Part shown: positions 32,533-41,778 of the stretch, one piece after another | How the letters are laid out: each line of letters starts with the position of its first letter | Numbering within the stretch: position 1 is the stretch's first letter | Assembly (NCBI RefSeq): GCF_001510655.1 | Contig: NZ_LMVC01000005.1 | Location: forward strand, 164,952-228,951 | Direction: 5' to 3' | Length of the DNA stretch: 64,000 nucleotides | DNA from: Fictibacillus sp. FJAT-27399 | GTDB lineage: Bacteria > Bacillota > Bacilli > Bacillales > Fictibacillaceae | Notes under the pieces: generated by a model | What the model was told of the DNA's origin: nothing | Database searches by the model: none | What the model saw: the letters and a program-made list of their open reading frames with translations, nothing else | Made by a program: the position numbers and the translations under genes

Positions 32533-34689
32533 ATGAAAAAGCTAGCAATTCCGGGGTTTTGTTTTGCCGTACTAACCACAGCCGCTTTATACCAGGGTCT
32601 ACATGCCAATCCCGTGTCCGCTCAGGAGTTAAAAACAAAGTATGTGAATGTCAGTGCAAGCTCAAGCCTGAACTTGCGTAAAAGCTCAACGACAAAGTCA
32701 GCCGTCATCGGCAAGCTCGTAAAAGGCAACAAAGTAATCGTCTATTCTGAAAGCAAAGGATGGGCTAGGCTCAAATACAACGGGAAGTATGGCTATGTCA
32801 GTTCAAAATATCTGGTTTCCAAGCCTTCAACCACCAAAACCACGATAAGTGCCGCCAAACCTACAACTGCCATTAAGTATGTAAAAGTGACCCAGGGCAC
32901 GTTGAATATGCGCAAAAGCGCTTCATCCAGTGCAACGGTCATCGTCAAATTAGCAAAAGGAACAAAGGTTACGTTTTATTCCCAATCAAAAGGCTGGTCT
33001 AAAATTGCAGCAAGCGGAAAAATCGGCTACGTCAGCTCGGCTTATTTGTCCACTTCCAAACCAGCAGCCGCCACTGCAGCACCTAAACCGAAAACCGTTA
33101 CGAAATATGTTATGGTGAAAGCAGGAGACACTCTCACTCTGAGAAAAAGTGCCTCCGCAAGTTCAACGGCCGTAACAAAACTAAAGAATGGTTTGGCTGT
33201 TACGGTATATACCGAGTCGAAAGGGTGGGCCAAAATCAAAGCCAATGGCAAAAACGGGTATGTCAGCTCCGTGTACCTTTCTGCCAAAAAGCCGGTGGTT
33301 AGTGCACCCAAGCCTGCTGCCCCTAAGACGACAACCAAATATGTAAAGGTAATATCCGATACACTTAATCTTAGGAAAAGCCCTTCTGCAAATGCAGCCA
33401 TCATCACCAAACTAGTAAATGGCCTGGAAGTTACCGTCTACTCCGAATTAAAAGGATGGGCCAGGATCAAGGCCAATAACAAAGATGGGTATGTCAATAC
33501 AAGCTACCTCTCTGCAACTAAGCCAGTGGCCAGCAAGCCAGCAGAACCGGCAAAGACAGTGATTAAGTTTGTGAAGGTCGGAATAAACTCCAACCTCAAC
33601 ATGCGTTCCGGTCCGGCAACTACCTATTCCGTCCTGGCCGTACTTAAACACAACACACCTGTTACCGTACAATCGGAGACCAAAGGCTGGTCCAAAGTGT
33701 CTGCCGGAGGCAAAACCGGCTATGTCAGCTCCTCCTATCTTGTGAATCAAGTAGAATCTACACCGGGAATTACGAATACTGCCTACGGAAAGACACTGGA
33801 TGAGATGGTCGCCATACAAATGAAGGTGAATCCGCAGACAGATAAAAAGTACAGCACCTTTATCCGCGAAGATGCGCTTGATCTGACTAGCAGTACATCC
33901 GGAATTGTTGATGGAACCGGCTGGCGTGTCAGAGGCGGTGCTGGAGACCAGTACTGGGCTGTAGGCAATGTAAACAACGGGGACAAGCTTCAGATCGTTA
34001 ATACAGTCAAAGGATCTGATGGATACAACTGGTATCAAGTGATTTACAATAAATCGTGGGTCAATGCCAGCCCTGATGACGTAAAATATTATCTGGACGT
34101 TAACAACTTTAAATCCGATGCGGTAAAGTCCTTACAATTTTTAAAGCTTTCCCAAAGTGCAAGTGTTCTTAACAGTGAAGTCAATGAACGAATTCTTTTC
34201 GGCAAAGGCATTCTTGCAGGAAAGGCTGATGCATTCATTGAGGCAGGAAGAGCATATGGAGTAAATGAAATCTATCTGATCTCCCATGCTCTGCTTGAGA
34301 CAGGCAACGGTACATCCAAGCTGGCTAACGGAATTCTTTATAATGGCCAAATGGTCTACAATATGTATGGAATTGGCGCGGTTGACAGCGATCCTATTAA
34401 CATGGGAGCCAAACGAGCCTATGAAGAAGGCTGGTTTACCCCTGAGGCTGCCATTATCGGCGGAGCTCAGTTTATATCCAATGATTATATCCAGGCAGGA
34501 CAGGATACTCTTTATAAAATGAGATGGAATCCATTAGCTGCGTCTTTAACAGGCAAAGCCACTCATCAATATGCAACGGATATCGGGTGGGCCTCCAAAC
34601 AGACGACCCAGATGTACAATCTTTACAAACTGCTTTCATCCTATAAACTTATATTGGATATTCCTGCTTATAATACAATCAGCAAATAA
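32533..34689 (+). CDS. Secreted N-acetylglucosaminidase with five SH3b repeats (LytD-like)
   Basis: 718 residues. Signal peptide (PGFCFAVLTTAALYQGLHA) ending about residue 32, then five bacterial SH3 repeats with the recurring pattern LNLRKS...KGW..I...G..GYVSS.YL at about 35-95, 115-175, 190-250, 262-320 and 335-400, separated by Ala/Pro/Lys linkers. The C-terminal 300 residues are a glucosaminidase domain (VNEIYLISHALLETGNGTSK with catalytic Glu, then LYNGQMVYNMYGIGAVDSDP and EEGWFTPEAAIIGGAQFIS), as in B. subtilis LytD. It cleaves the peptidoglycan glycan strand outside the cell, with roles in growth, separation or motility. Confidence 0.94.
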   Translation: MKKLAIPGFCFAVLTTAALYQGLHANPVSAQELKTKYVNVSASSSLNLRKSSTTKSAVIGKLVKGNKVIVYSESKGWARLKYNGKYGYVSSKYLVSKPSTTKTTISAAKPTTAIKYVKVTQGTLNMRKSASSSATVIVKLAKGTKVTFYSQSKGWSKIAASGKIGYVSSAYLSTSKPAAATAAPKPKTVTKYVMVKAGDTLTLRKSASASSTAVTKLKNGLAVTVYTESKGWAKIKANGKNGYVSSVYLSAKKPVVSAPKPAAPKTTTKYVKVISDTLNLRKSPSANAAIITKLVNGLEVTVYSELKGWARIKANNKDGYVNTSYLSATKPVASKPAEPAKTVIKFVKVGINSNLNMRSGPATTYSVLAVLKHNTPVTVQSETKGWSKVSAGGKTGYVSSSYLVNQVESTPGITNTAYGKTLDEMVAIQMKVNPQTDKKYSTFIREDALDLTSSTSGIVDGTGWRVRGGAGDQYWAVGNVNNGDKLQIVNTVKGSDGYNWYQVIYNKSWVNASPDDVKYYLDVNNFKSDAVKSLQFLKLSQSASVLNSEVNERILFGKGILAGKADAFIEAGRAYGVNEIYLISHALLETGNGTSKLANGILYNGQMVYNMYGIGAVDSDPINMGAKRAYEEGWFTPEAAIIGGAQFISNDYIQAGQDTLYKMRWNPLAASLTGKATHQYATDIGWASKQTTQMYNLYKLLSSYKLILDIPAYNTISK

Positions 34690-34690
34690 A

Positions 34691-34729
34691 AATAAGAAAA
34701 AGCAGACTTGTTGTCTGCTTTTTCTTATT
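34691..34729. terminator. Bidirectional terminator between two convergent cell-wall genes
   Basis: AATAAGAAAAAGCAGAC, loop TTGTT, then the exact complement, 17 perfect pairs with T-rich flanks. It serves both the glucosaminidase and the YycO-like gene. Confidence 0.94.
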
Positions 34730-34732
34730 TTC

Positions 34733-35335
34733 TTAATTCCAATTGATTTTTTTCACCGTAGAAAATCCATTGTGCTTTTGTAATTCTGTGTCCACATAAA
34801 AATACGGTTTTACTATGGATGGCCTAACATAAATGTACCTTGAAGTCCCTTGATTCCACATTTTCATTTGGTAATCAACACCTGCTCCATAGTAGTAAGC
34901 CTGCCAAACTATTTCAGAACAATAAAGATATTTTCTATTTGTAGGATCAGTAGAAACCTTGTATGTACTGTTTTTATACTTGGCACCTGTTTTCCAGTAA
35001 TTATCATAAGCGTTCTTCGCTGCTTTTCCTGCTACAGTAGTACTTTTATGCCGGACTACTTTGGTTGTATCATAGTGATCCAGCCATTTGCTGATACTCC
35101 AAACGTAAGGCTTTTTGTTGTTGCTGGTACTTGTAAAAAGTACATTCTTTCCGTCAGGCAGCACAATTCCAGCATGTCCTACCAGTTTGTAGGAACTATA
35201 CGATTTTGTGATCAGTACATCGCCAGGCTTGTAATCAAAACCTTTAACTTTTGCAGCTTCTGCCGAACTCGGTCCATAAGCAAGAAACATTGAAAATAAT
35301 AAAGCTGAAACCAAAATTGACTTAACTAGTTTCAT
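34733..35335 (-). CDS. Secreted YiiX/YycO-type permuted NlpC/P60 cysteine peptidase-like protein
   Basis: 200 residues from ATG 35335 with AAAGGAGG. Signal peptide (SILVSALLFSMFLAY, cleavage near AEAA). The mature part has GDVLITKSYSSYKLVGHAGI with the conserved His and KYLYCSEIVWQAYYYG with the conserved Cys. This His-before-Cys order is that of permuted papain-like (YiiX/YycO) enzymes, which act on amide bonds of lipids, peptides or peptidoglycan. It is convergent with a glucosaminidase, consistent with cell-envelope work. Substrate unknown. Confidence 0.87.
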   Translation of the reverse strand: MKLVKSILVSALLFSMFLAYGPSSAEAAKVKGFDYKPGDVLITKSYSSYKLVGHAGIVLPDGKNVLFTSTSNNKKPYVWSISKWLDHYDTTKVVRHKSTTVAGKAAKNAYDNYWKTGAKYKNSTYKVSTDPTNRKYLYCSEIVWQAYYYGAGVDYQMKMWNQGTSRYIYVRPSIVKPYFYVDTELQKHNGFSTVKKINWN

Positions 35336-35530
35336 AGAATTCTCCTCCTTTGTTAATAAACACAAGTCATATTATTCCATAAATCCCTTTTGTTTGAATG
35401 GGATATATTAACTCTTTTTATTCATTATACATGGTAAGAATTCCTTAAATCGATTTTCAACCCTATTGGGCAATCTCCAAAAATAAGGGGTGATACACAC
35501 CCTACCAAAACAACAACATGAACCAACAGA

Positions 35531-35559
35531 AAAAAAGCAAACCTGTTCGGTTTGCTTTC
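35531..35559 (-). terminator. Terminator of the PTS/transketolase operon
   Basis: Read leftward, AAAGCAAACC pairs with GGTTTGCTTT, followed by TTTTT. It starts inside the last codons of the transketolase B gene. Confidence 0.92.
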
Positions 35560-36520
35560 AATACGATTTAATCTCATTTACACATTCTACAATATTCCTG
35601 GCCTTCAGGTTGTATACTTCCTTCAAATAATCCGTTTTACCTACCTGGCCAAACTGTTCCTTGACGCCAATCCTTCTCAAAGGCACAGGACAATGCTCGC
35701 TTAATACTTCAGCAACGGCACTCCCCAGCCCTCCTATTACATTATGGTTTTCTGCTGTTACGATTGCACCTGTTTTCTTTGCATACTTTATTATTAACTC
35801 GTTATCAATCGGCTTAATGGAATACATATCGATAACCGTTGCCTGGACTCCATTATTATGGAGGATATCAGCAGCCTTTAAAGCCTCTGCCACCATAATT
35901 CCACTAGCGATGATAGTGACATCTCCCCCTTCACGAAGAAGCTTCCCTTTTCCCTCTTCAAATGTCTCACCAGAAGTGTAAATTTTCACGGCTGCTTTCC
36001 GCATTGTCCGTATATAGTGAACACCATATTCACCGGAAACTTTACGGAGTAAATAGGACAGCATGGTTGAGTCGCTTGCTTCGTATACAACTGCATTCGG
36101 TATGAGACGAAGAAGACCAAGATCTTCGAAAGCCATATGTGTTCCACCATTATGTTCCGCTGTTACTCCTGAATCCGACCCTAAAATTTTTAAATTTAAC
36201 CTGGCATATCCCACTGATACAAACAACTGATCAAAAGCACGGCGGGTAGCAAACTGAGCAAATGTATGAAGAAAAGGAATTTTCCCAGTCAATGCCAGCC
36301 CGGCAGCTATCCCCATCATATTTGCTTCCATGATGCCACAGTTAATCAGCTGATTTGGTATTTGCCCTTGAATTTTATTGGTAGAAATGGAACTCATGAG
36401 GTCAGCTTCCAGTGCAATGATGTTTGGATTTTGTTTTGCCAGTTCAAGCAGAGTGCTGGCATATGCCTGCCTCATTTCAACTTCTTCCACTTCATAGGAT
36501 GCAGCTGCTGATTCAATCAT
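35558..36520 (-). CDS. Transketolase, C-terminal subunit (split enzyme)
   Basis: 320 residues starting at an ATG that overlaps the preceding stop (ATGA). It corresponds to the pyrimidine-binding and C-terminal domains of transketolase: TSGETFEEGKGKLLREGGDV, INCGIMEANMMGIAAGLALT (the Glu that activates the thiamine ring), GSDSGVTAEHNGGTHMAFED and SIKPIDNELIIKYAKKTGAI. It must pair with the upstream N-terminal subunit. It moves two-carbon units between sugar phosphates. Its place in a PTS operon suggests it processes a pentose-like intermediate of the imported sugar. Confidence 0.93.
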   Translation of the reverse strand: MIESAAASYEVEEVEMRQAYASTLLELAKQNPNIIALEADLMSSISTNKIQGQIPNQLINCGIMEANMMGIAAGLALTGKIPFLHTFAQFATRRAFDQLFVSVGYARLNLKILGSDSGVTAEHNGGTHMAFEDLGLLRLIPNAVVYEASDSTMLSYLLRKVSGEYGVHYIRTMRKAAVKIYTSGETFEEGKGKLLREGGDVTIIASGIMVAEALKAADILHNNGVQATVIDMYSIKPIDNELIIKYAKKTGAIVTAENHNVIGGLGSAVAEVLSEHCPVPLRRIGVKEQFGQVGKTDYLKEVYNLKARNIVECVNEIKSY

Positions 36521-37368
36521 CCTGTTACCGTCCTTTCCATCCTTCTCTCAAGGTCTGCTATAGCTTCAAGTATGGCCGCTTCATCCTCAGGATTCGGACG
36601 GATGTGGTGATTGTCTGCCTTTGTTTCAAGATATGGGACACCCTGACCTTTTATCGTATCTAATATAATGGCAACCGGTTTTTCATTTTGTGTCTTTCCA
36701 AGCTTAATAGCATCATAAATTTCCTGAATGGAGCTTCCGTCTACTTGTAGAGTATAGAAGCCAAAGGCCTTGAACTTTTCAGCAAAATCGATAGGATCGA
36801 TAATGTCCTTTGTTAATCCATCGAGCTGCTTTTTATTATCATCTACAAAAACAGAAAGATGGTTCAATTTGTGATGGGCAGCAAACTGAAACGCCTCCCA
36901 GCACTGCCCCTCATTTAATTCACCGTCACCCACAATGCAATACGTGCTATTAGAATTCCCTGACAGCTTATGGGAGAGTGCAACACCAACCGCTGCAGAA
37001 ATTCCCTGGCCGAGTGAGCCTGTTGTCATATCCACTCCTGGTATAAGGTTTCGGTCAGGATGAGAAGGCAGCGATGTCCCGTTCTGATTTAGTGTGTATA
37101 GCAGCTCTTCCCGGAAAAATCCCTTTAATGCTAATGCCGCATAATAAGCTGGACCTCCGTGGCCTTTAGATAGGATAAAATAATCCCGTTCCTCCCATCT
37201 GGGGTTGGCAGGGTCAATCTTCAAGACGCCGCCATACAACACAGCAAGGGTTTCGACTATCGACAAGCTTCCTCCATAATGGCCAAAGCCCAGATGATAG
37301 AGTTCCTTTAACGTTTTCAGCCGAATTTGGTCTCTAAACTGTTCAATTTCGGAAATTGTATTGCTCAT
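36517..37368 (-). CDS. Transketolase, N-terminal subunit (split enzyme)
   Basis: 283 residues holding the thiamine diphosphate-binding half: YHLGFGHYGGSLSIVETLAV, FILSKGHGGPAYYAAL, MTTGSLGQGISAAVGVALSH and the GDG...N motif in CIVGDGELNEGQCWEAFQFA. It is coupled by a 4-nt overlap to the C-terminal subunit. Split transketolases of this type recur beside ascorbate-type PTS genes in Firmicutes. The neighbouring IIC, IIB and IIA-regulator genes make a catabolic operon. Confidence 0.94.
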   Translation of the reverse strand: MSNTISEIEQFRDQIRLKTLKELYHLGFGHYGGSLSIVETLAVLYGGVLKIDPANPRWEERDYFILSKGHGGPAYYAALALKGFFREELLYTLNQNGTSLPSHPDRNLIPGVDMTTGSLGQGISAAVGVALSHKLSGNSNSTYCIVGDGELNEGQCWEAFQFAAHHKLNHLSVFVDDNKKQLDGLTKDIIDPIDFAEKFKAFGFYTLQVDGSSIQEIYDAIKLGKTQNEKPVAIILDTIKGQGVPYLETKADNHHIRPNPEDEAAILEAIADLERRMERTVTG

Positions 37369-37395
37369 TGAAAACCTCCTATTTTGTTACTAGCC

Positions 37396-38766
37396 TCAAG
37401 CAGAAACCTCTTCCTTTTCACTTTGTGGTTTTTTTCGTAAACCGAAGAGAACTGCAATAATTAACACTGCTGCCACAAAGATCGTAACGCCTGTCGCACC
37501 AAATGAATCGGCCACGTTTCCTAGAATGATTCCTGTTCCGCCAAAATCGCTGTCTGAGAAGGTGGTATTGGCAAAACCGAGATCTCCCAGGACTGGAAGC
37601 AAGAAAACAGGAAGAAATGTAATTAGCAAGCCGTTAGCAAACGAGCCGATTGTTGCACCGCGTATGCCGCCGGTTGCATTACCGAATACACCTGCTGTAG
37701 CCCCTGTGAAGAAATGAGGTACAACTCCTGGTAATATGATCACCGCACCAGCCCAGCCCAATATCGCCATGCCTACAATTCCGCCTAAAAAGCTGCAGAA
37801 GAAACCAATCAATACCGCATTAGGTGCATAGGGGAATACAATTGGACAATCAAGCGCAGGTTTGGAATTTGGTACCAGTTTAGTAGAAATCCCTTTAAAT
37901 GCCGGTACAATTTCAGCCAGTACAAGTCGAACCCCAGAAAGGATGACGAATACCCCAGCAGCAAAGGTTACCGCCTGGATAACAGAGAAGACAAGGTAAT
38001 GTGTTCCATTACTTAATTCTTTTTCAACATATGAAGGGCCCGCAAACAGCGCAATAACCAAGTAGAGAATCGTCATAGTGAGAGCAATAGTAACTGAACT
38101 GTCACGCAGAAAAGCAAGGCCTTTAGGGAAGTTGATTTTTTCAGTAGAACGAGATCCCTTTCCAACTACTTTTCCTACTAATCCTGAAAGAATATAGCCA
38201 AGAGATGAAAAGTGCCCAAAGCCTACATTATCGTTCCCTACTATTTTCCGCATAAAGGGCTGGGTCATAGCCGGAAATACTGCCATCGTTAAACCAAGGG
38301 CAATTGAACCTACAATAATCAGACCTATTCCTTTTAATCCTGAAACAACTAAGATGATGGCAATCATACAGGCCATGTATAATGTGTGATGCCCTGTCAG
38401 AAAGATATATTTTAATGGAGTAAATCTGGCCACCAGAATGTTGGCAATCATTCCAAAAAACATGATTAAAGCCGTTGCCGATCCGTACTTTGTCAGTGCC
38501 ATCGCTACAATAGCTTCATTATTAGGGACAACCCCATTTACATGAAAGGCTTCCTGAAACATTTTTCCGAAAGGATCCAGTGCCCCAACCAGGATATTTG
38601 CCCCTGCAGCAATAACAAGAAAGCCAAGGAAAGACTTTGTTGTTCCTTTTACAACTTCACTCGCTGGCTTTTTCTGAAGAAGCAGACCTATAAAAGAAAT
38701 TAACGCAACAAGAACAGCAGGCTGACTCAGAATGTCCATCATCAATTTAAGAAATCTTTCACCCAT
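37396..38766 (-). CDS. PTS transporter subunit IIC, ascorbate (UlaA/SgaT) family
   Basis: 456 residues, very hydrophobic with ten or more helices. UlaA-type blocks are KTSFLGFLVIAAGANILVGA-like at the N-terminus, LTGHHTLYMACMIAIILVV, FGHFSSLGYILSGLVGK and LDCPIVFPYAPNAVLIGFF. It forms the membrane channel and, with IIB and the IIA domain of the regulator, phosphorylates sugar acids during uptake. In this family the known substrates are L-ascorbate and related compounds. The real substrate here is unknown, and the transketolase partners argue for one that enters the pentose phosphate route. Confidence 0.93.
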   Translation of the reverse strand: MGERFLKLMMDILSQPAVLVALISFIGLLLQKKPASEVVKGTTKSFLGFLVIAAGANILVGALDPFGKMFQEAFHVNGVVPNNEAIVAMALTKYGSATALIMFFGMIANILVARFTPLKYIFLTGHHTLYMACMIAIILVVSGLKGIGLIIVGSIALGLTMAVFPAMTQPFMRKIVGNDNVGFGHFSSLGYILSGLVGKVVGKGSRSTEKINFPKGLAFLRDSSVTIALTMTILYLVIALFAGPSYVEKELSNGTHYLVFSVIQAVTFAAGVFVILSGVRLVLAEIVPAFKGISTKLVPNSKPALDCPIVFPYAPNAVLIGFFCSFLGGIVGMAILGWAGAVIILPGVVPHFFTGATAGVFGNATGGIRGATIGSFANGLLITFLPVFLLPVLGDLGFANTTFSDSDFGGTGIILGNVADSFGATGVTIFVAAVLIIAVLFGLRKKPQSEKEEVSA

Positions 38767-38789
38767 TTCCAGTTCCCCCTTTATGCTCT

Positions 38790-39071
38790 CTAGAGCATTC
38801 CCTTTTTGGTAAACTCTTCTCTTAATTTCTCCCGGATTCCATCCATATCAATAATGCTGTCAATAACAACAACCTCTCCTAAGTGGGTGGCACTTTCCGC
38901 AATATCCCTGGCAGCTATAAATAGATCTGCCATATCAGGGGTAGCCGAACTTAAATCAGAATGGCTTACCTCCACGCCTGTCACACCGAGCTCGTTAATG
39001 ATTTCCTGAACGTTCATTTCCAGAATAAAGCTGCTTCCTAAACCTGAACCGCAAATGGCTAAAATTCTCAT
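38790..39071 (-). CDS. PTS transporter subunit IIB, ascorbate/lactose-type
   Basis: 93 residues, start ATG. The phosphocysteine loop is at the N-terminus, ILAICGSGLGSSFILEMNVQ, followed by GVTGVEVSHSDLSSATPDMA. Length and motif fit UlaB/GatB-like IIB proteins. It receives phosphate from the IIA domain and passes it to the sugar in IIC. It lies between the regulator and the IIC gene with short gaps. Confidence 0.94.
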   Translation of the reverse strand: MRILAICGSGLGSSFILEMNVQEIINELGVTGVEVSHSDLSSATPDMADLFIAARDIAESATHLGEVVVIDSIIDMDGIREKLREEFTKKGML

Positions 39072-39091
39072 TACATCTGCCTCCCCTTCAA

Positions 39092-41146
39092 CTAAACTGC
39101 TTTGGAATACTCTTGTATTAATTCCATGATTTCTTCAACACTCTTCATCGTTTTCAATCGTTTTACATTGTCTTTATTGCTCAAAAGCTTAGTAAGCTGT
39201 GCTAGAGCCTGCAGATGGGTCGTATTATCGATCGCAGCTATACAGAATAATAAGGACACTGGATGCTTGTCATCGTTTAAAAAGTAAACCGGATGTTCCA
39301 GCTTCAAAAAACTCATACCCACCTGATTGACTCCCATTTCCGGACGTGCATGGGGTATTGCAATTTCCTGACCCAAAATGACATAAGGCCCCATTGTGTA
39401 TACATTCTCTATCATGGCATCGATGTATGAAGACTCAATCGCCCCTTTCGAGAGCAGCGGCTGGGCTGCTTCTTTTATCGCTTCCTCCCAGTCTGGAAGC
39501 TGTTCAGCAAATTGAATGGTTTCACTTGTAATCAAATCACTTAGCACTGGTCTGTTCCTCCTGTTTACGTTGGTCCTTTTTTGAAACATGAATTGGCTTA
39601 AAGCCTGCTTCAACCCGTCCTTATCAATAAAATTAACGTAACCTTCCATGATCTTGAGTATTTCCTTTGTTGTAACAGGTTCGTATTGTGTTCCAAATAA
39701 AAACTGATAAACCTCGTTGAGAAGCGTACTTTTTTCAACAGGTGTCATTATCGGTTTCACCAGAAAATAACGTTTCTTTGTGTGAAGCTGTACAGTCGAG
39801 AAAACAAGATCAAAATTGGAGAGCTGGCAATGCTTAAACTCTTGCAATGACATAGTACGGTCAATCGTAATCTCTGAAAACAAGGATTCGAGCTGATGCT
39901 TTACCATCAGCGAAGAGCTGATTCCGCTTGGACAAACTACCAAAGCTCTCTTTTTCCTTGCCGCAATTTGCTTTGGTTTTTCAAGCAAAGCTCCAAAATG
40001 GATGGTAATAAACCCTACTTCTTCTTCCGGTACAGAAATATTAAGAAGCACTTCCACGGGTTCAAGCAGTTCTTTTACAATGGTGTAAAGTTCCTTATGT
40101 TCTTCCCGGATCTGTTCAAGCAAAGGATTATGAATGGGTATTCGGTACTTCATCCGGTAATAAGCTGGTTTAAGGTGCTGATACAGTGTTTCCACGACTT
40201 TATTCTTTTCTTCAAATGAGATACAGGCCTTGGATTCAAATTCTGTTACAAGCCTTTCACATATTCGCAGCAGCAGATCGTAATCATCCTGGATAACCGA
40301 TGCATTCCCCAACGAAAGGCCCAATAGCTGAATGACAAGGTAAGCAATTTCTGATTCAACGGTATCCAGCTCTAAAAGGTGAATCATTTGTTTAGCTGTT
40401 TCTATTAAATGGTCTTGTTTCAGAATCTCAATTTCATCAGGATGAAGACGGACAACCTTTTTTTCCAGAAGCCGTATATAATAGAACTGAAGAAAATGAG
40501 CAAACTGGTGCAGCCGTTCTTCCACAAATTGAAGATTAGAATCCCTTTCAAGCGACTGAAGAAGAGTGATCATATGATCAGTTTTAAGCTCATAACCTGC
40601 TTTTTTCACAAGATAATCAATTATTTTTTTCCCTGACGGCTTCTGAAAAAGTTTTGTTAAATGATTCATTAATAGAACCCTTTTATCAAGCTCGGTTCCT
40701 TTTAAGTGGTATCCCCGTTCCCTTGTGTAATGTATTTTCACAAGAAACGGACTAATCATTTCATTGGCCTTTTTCACATCAGCTATCACTGTGTTTTTAC
40801 TTACTTTTAGGAGAGACATAAGATGGGCTGACGAGATATACTCTTTTCTGATAAATAAGAATAGGAAAATGGAATAAAGCCTTTCTTCTTCCGTAAATAT
40901 AAAAGACTCTCCCGTTAACTTTGTGCCTGCATAATCAATCACCCGTTCCGGAACCTCAATCCATGTTCTTCGTTTATAAGCAATAGAAGGAAGACTCCGA
41001 TCCTTCAGCCATTCATTAATTTTTTCAAGATCATACGTTATCTGCCGCTTGGTCAAATTTGTCTGATCCATGAGCTGTGACATTGTTGGTTTATTTAGTC
41101 CAGAAAGCTGGTTTAACAATAAGGCCGGCCGTTCTTCCAGTTGCAC
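39092..41146 (-). CDS. BglG/ManR-type PTS-regulated transcription factor with fused IIB-like and IIA domains
   Basis: 684 residues starting GTG, with CAGGAGGG upstream. Two N-terminal helix-turn-helix segments (SQLMDQTNLTKRQITYDLEK and SAHLMSLLKVSKNTVIADVK), two PTS regulation domains in the middle, a IIB-like domain with CPSGISSSLMVKHQLE (about 395), and a C-terminal IIA domain with the phospho-His in GQEIAIPHARPEMGVNQVG. It senses PTS flux by phosphorylation and activates its own operon. Its IIA probably also supplies phosphate to the IIB subunit, since no separate IIA gene is present. It is the first gene of the operon, behind a cre site. Confidence 0.93.
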   Translation of the reverse strand: MQLEERPALLLNQLSGLNKPTMSQLMDQTNLTKRQITYDLEKINEWLKDRSLPSIAYKRRTWIEVPERVIDYAGTKLTGESFIFTEEERLYSIFLFLFIRKEYISSAHLMSLLKVSKNTVIADVKKANEMISPFLVKIHYTRERGYHLKGTELDKRVLLMNHLTKLFQKPSGKKIIDYLVKKAGYELKTDHMITLLQSLERDSNLQFVEERLHQFAHFLQFYYIRLLEKKVVRLHPDEIEILKQDHLIETAKQMIHLLELDTVESEIAYLVIQLLGLSLGNASVIQDDYDLLLRICERLVTEFESKACISFEEKNKVVETLYQHLKPAYYRMKYRIPIHNPLLEQIREEHKELYTIVKELLEPVEVLLNISVPEEEVGFITIHFGALLEKPKQIAARKKRALVVCPSGISSSLMVKHQLESLFSEITIDRTMSLQEFKHCQLSNFDLVFSTVQLHTKKRYFLVKPIMTPVEKSTLLNEVYQFLFGTQYEPVTTKEILKIMEGYVNFIDKDGLKQALSQFMFQKRTNVNRRNRPVLSDLITSETIQFAEQLPDWEEAIKEAAQPLLSKGAIESSYIDAMIENVYTMGPYVILGQEIAIPHARPEMGVNQVGMSFLKLEHPVYFLNDDKHPVSLLFCIAAIDNTTHLQALAQLTKLLSNKDNVKRLKTMKSVEEIMELIQEYSKAV

Positions 41147-41175
41147 GTCATCATCCCTCCTGTTTCAATCATATT

Positions 41176-41189
41176 TTAAAGCGCTTACA
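41176..41189 (-). promoter_or_regulatory. cre site (CcpA) upstream of the PTS operon
   Basis: Read leftward, TGTAAGCGCTTTAA matches TGWAANCGNTNWCA at 13 of 14 positions. It is 30 bp upstream of the regulator start, suited to catabolite repression of the operon. Confidence 0.78.
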
Positions 41190-41307
41190 TTTTGGATACT
41201 TATTGATTACAAATAGTGTTATATTCAACTTACAAAATTGTGACGAGATATGATTATGTCTTAGTACAGGCATTTTAAAAGGCTGTAAAACTAAAGTAAA
41301 TAAAATA

Positions 41308-41554
41308 AAGGGGCTGTCCAGAAAGTCGAAAATTGACCTTCAGCAGCTCCTTTTTGGCTTGAAATCTTCAATGAAAAGTTGATTGAAGTGGAAGGTGCGA
41401 GACTCCTGCGGGACTAGCGGGACAGGTGAGACTCCCGCCGGTGCTTGCACCAAAAAGTAGGCGTTCACGCCGGTAAGGCTCACCGCACGCCCCGCGGAAA
41501 GCGAGCAGCCTGGAACGGAAATCAACAGCTTACAGACTTCTTGGACAGCCCCCT
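41308..41554 (-). repeat. GGGGCTGTCC dispersed repeat, short form
   Basis: About 247 bp from AAAGGGGCTGTCC to GGACAGCCCCCTT, inverted orientation. Like the copy at 30810 it lacks the 60-bp segment. It lies between the PTS regulator upstream region and the small membrane protein gene. Confidence 0.92.
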
Positions 41555-41578
41555 TATAAATTATTGAGATTACTTCTA

Positions 41579-41758
41579 TCATTTCTCAAATCGTAAGTTA
41601 AGGAAAAGGAGAATCATAATAAATGCCAGAGCAACAAGCAGTTTTTGAGCGTTCGTCAACTTTTTAAACCAATCGTACCGTTTCGCTTCATCTTTATAGA
41701 TCCAATAATCAATGGATGTCATGACGATCACGCCCAAACTGATTCCGAAAACAGCCAC
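41579..41758 (-). CDS. Small two-helix membrane protein, last gene of the amine monooxygenase-like operon
   Basis: 59 residues from GTG 41758, with AGAGAG nine bases upstream. It begins 21 nt after the reductase stop. Sequence features: helix one AVFGISLGVIVMTSIDYWIY, a charged loop KDEAKRYDWFKKLTNAQK, helix two LLVALAFIMILLFLNLRF and a final EK. The codon pattern and helix-loop-helix hydropathy look like a real small membrane protein, though the start codon is uncertain. It is short enough to be missed by automatic annotation. Function unknown. It may anchor the oxygenase or reductase, or be an independent protein. Confidence 0.62.
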   Translation of the reverse strand: MAVFGISLGVIVMTSIDYWIYKDEAKRYDWFKKLTNAQKLLVALAFIMILLFLNLRFEK

Positions 41759-41778
41759 TCGAATTACTCTCTTTTTTG

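Noticed and set aside
33448..34038. 196-residue leftward protein
   Set aside because: Antisense to the glucosaminidase and caused by its repeat codons.
35558..37368. Frameshifted single transketolase gene
   Set aside because: The two halves meet at a domain boundary with a clean ATGA overlap. Split transketolases are a known arrangement.
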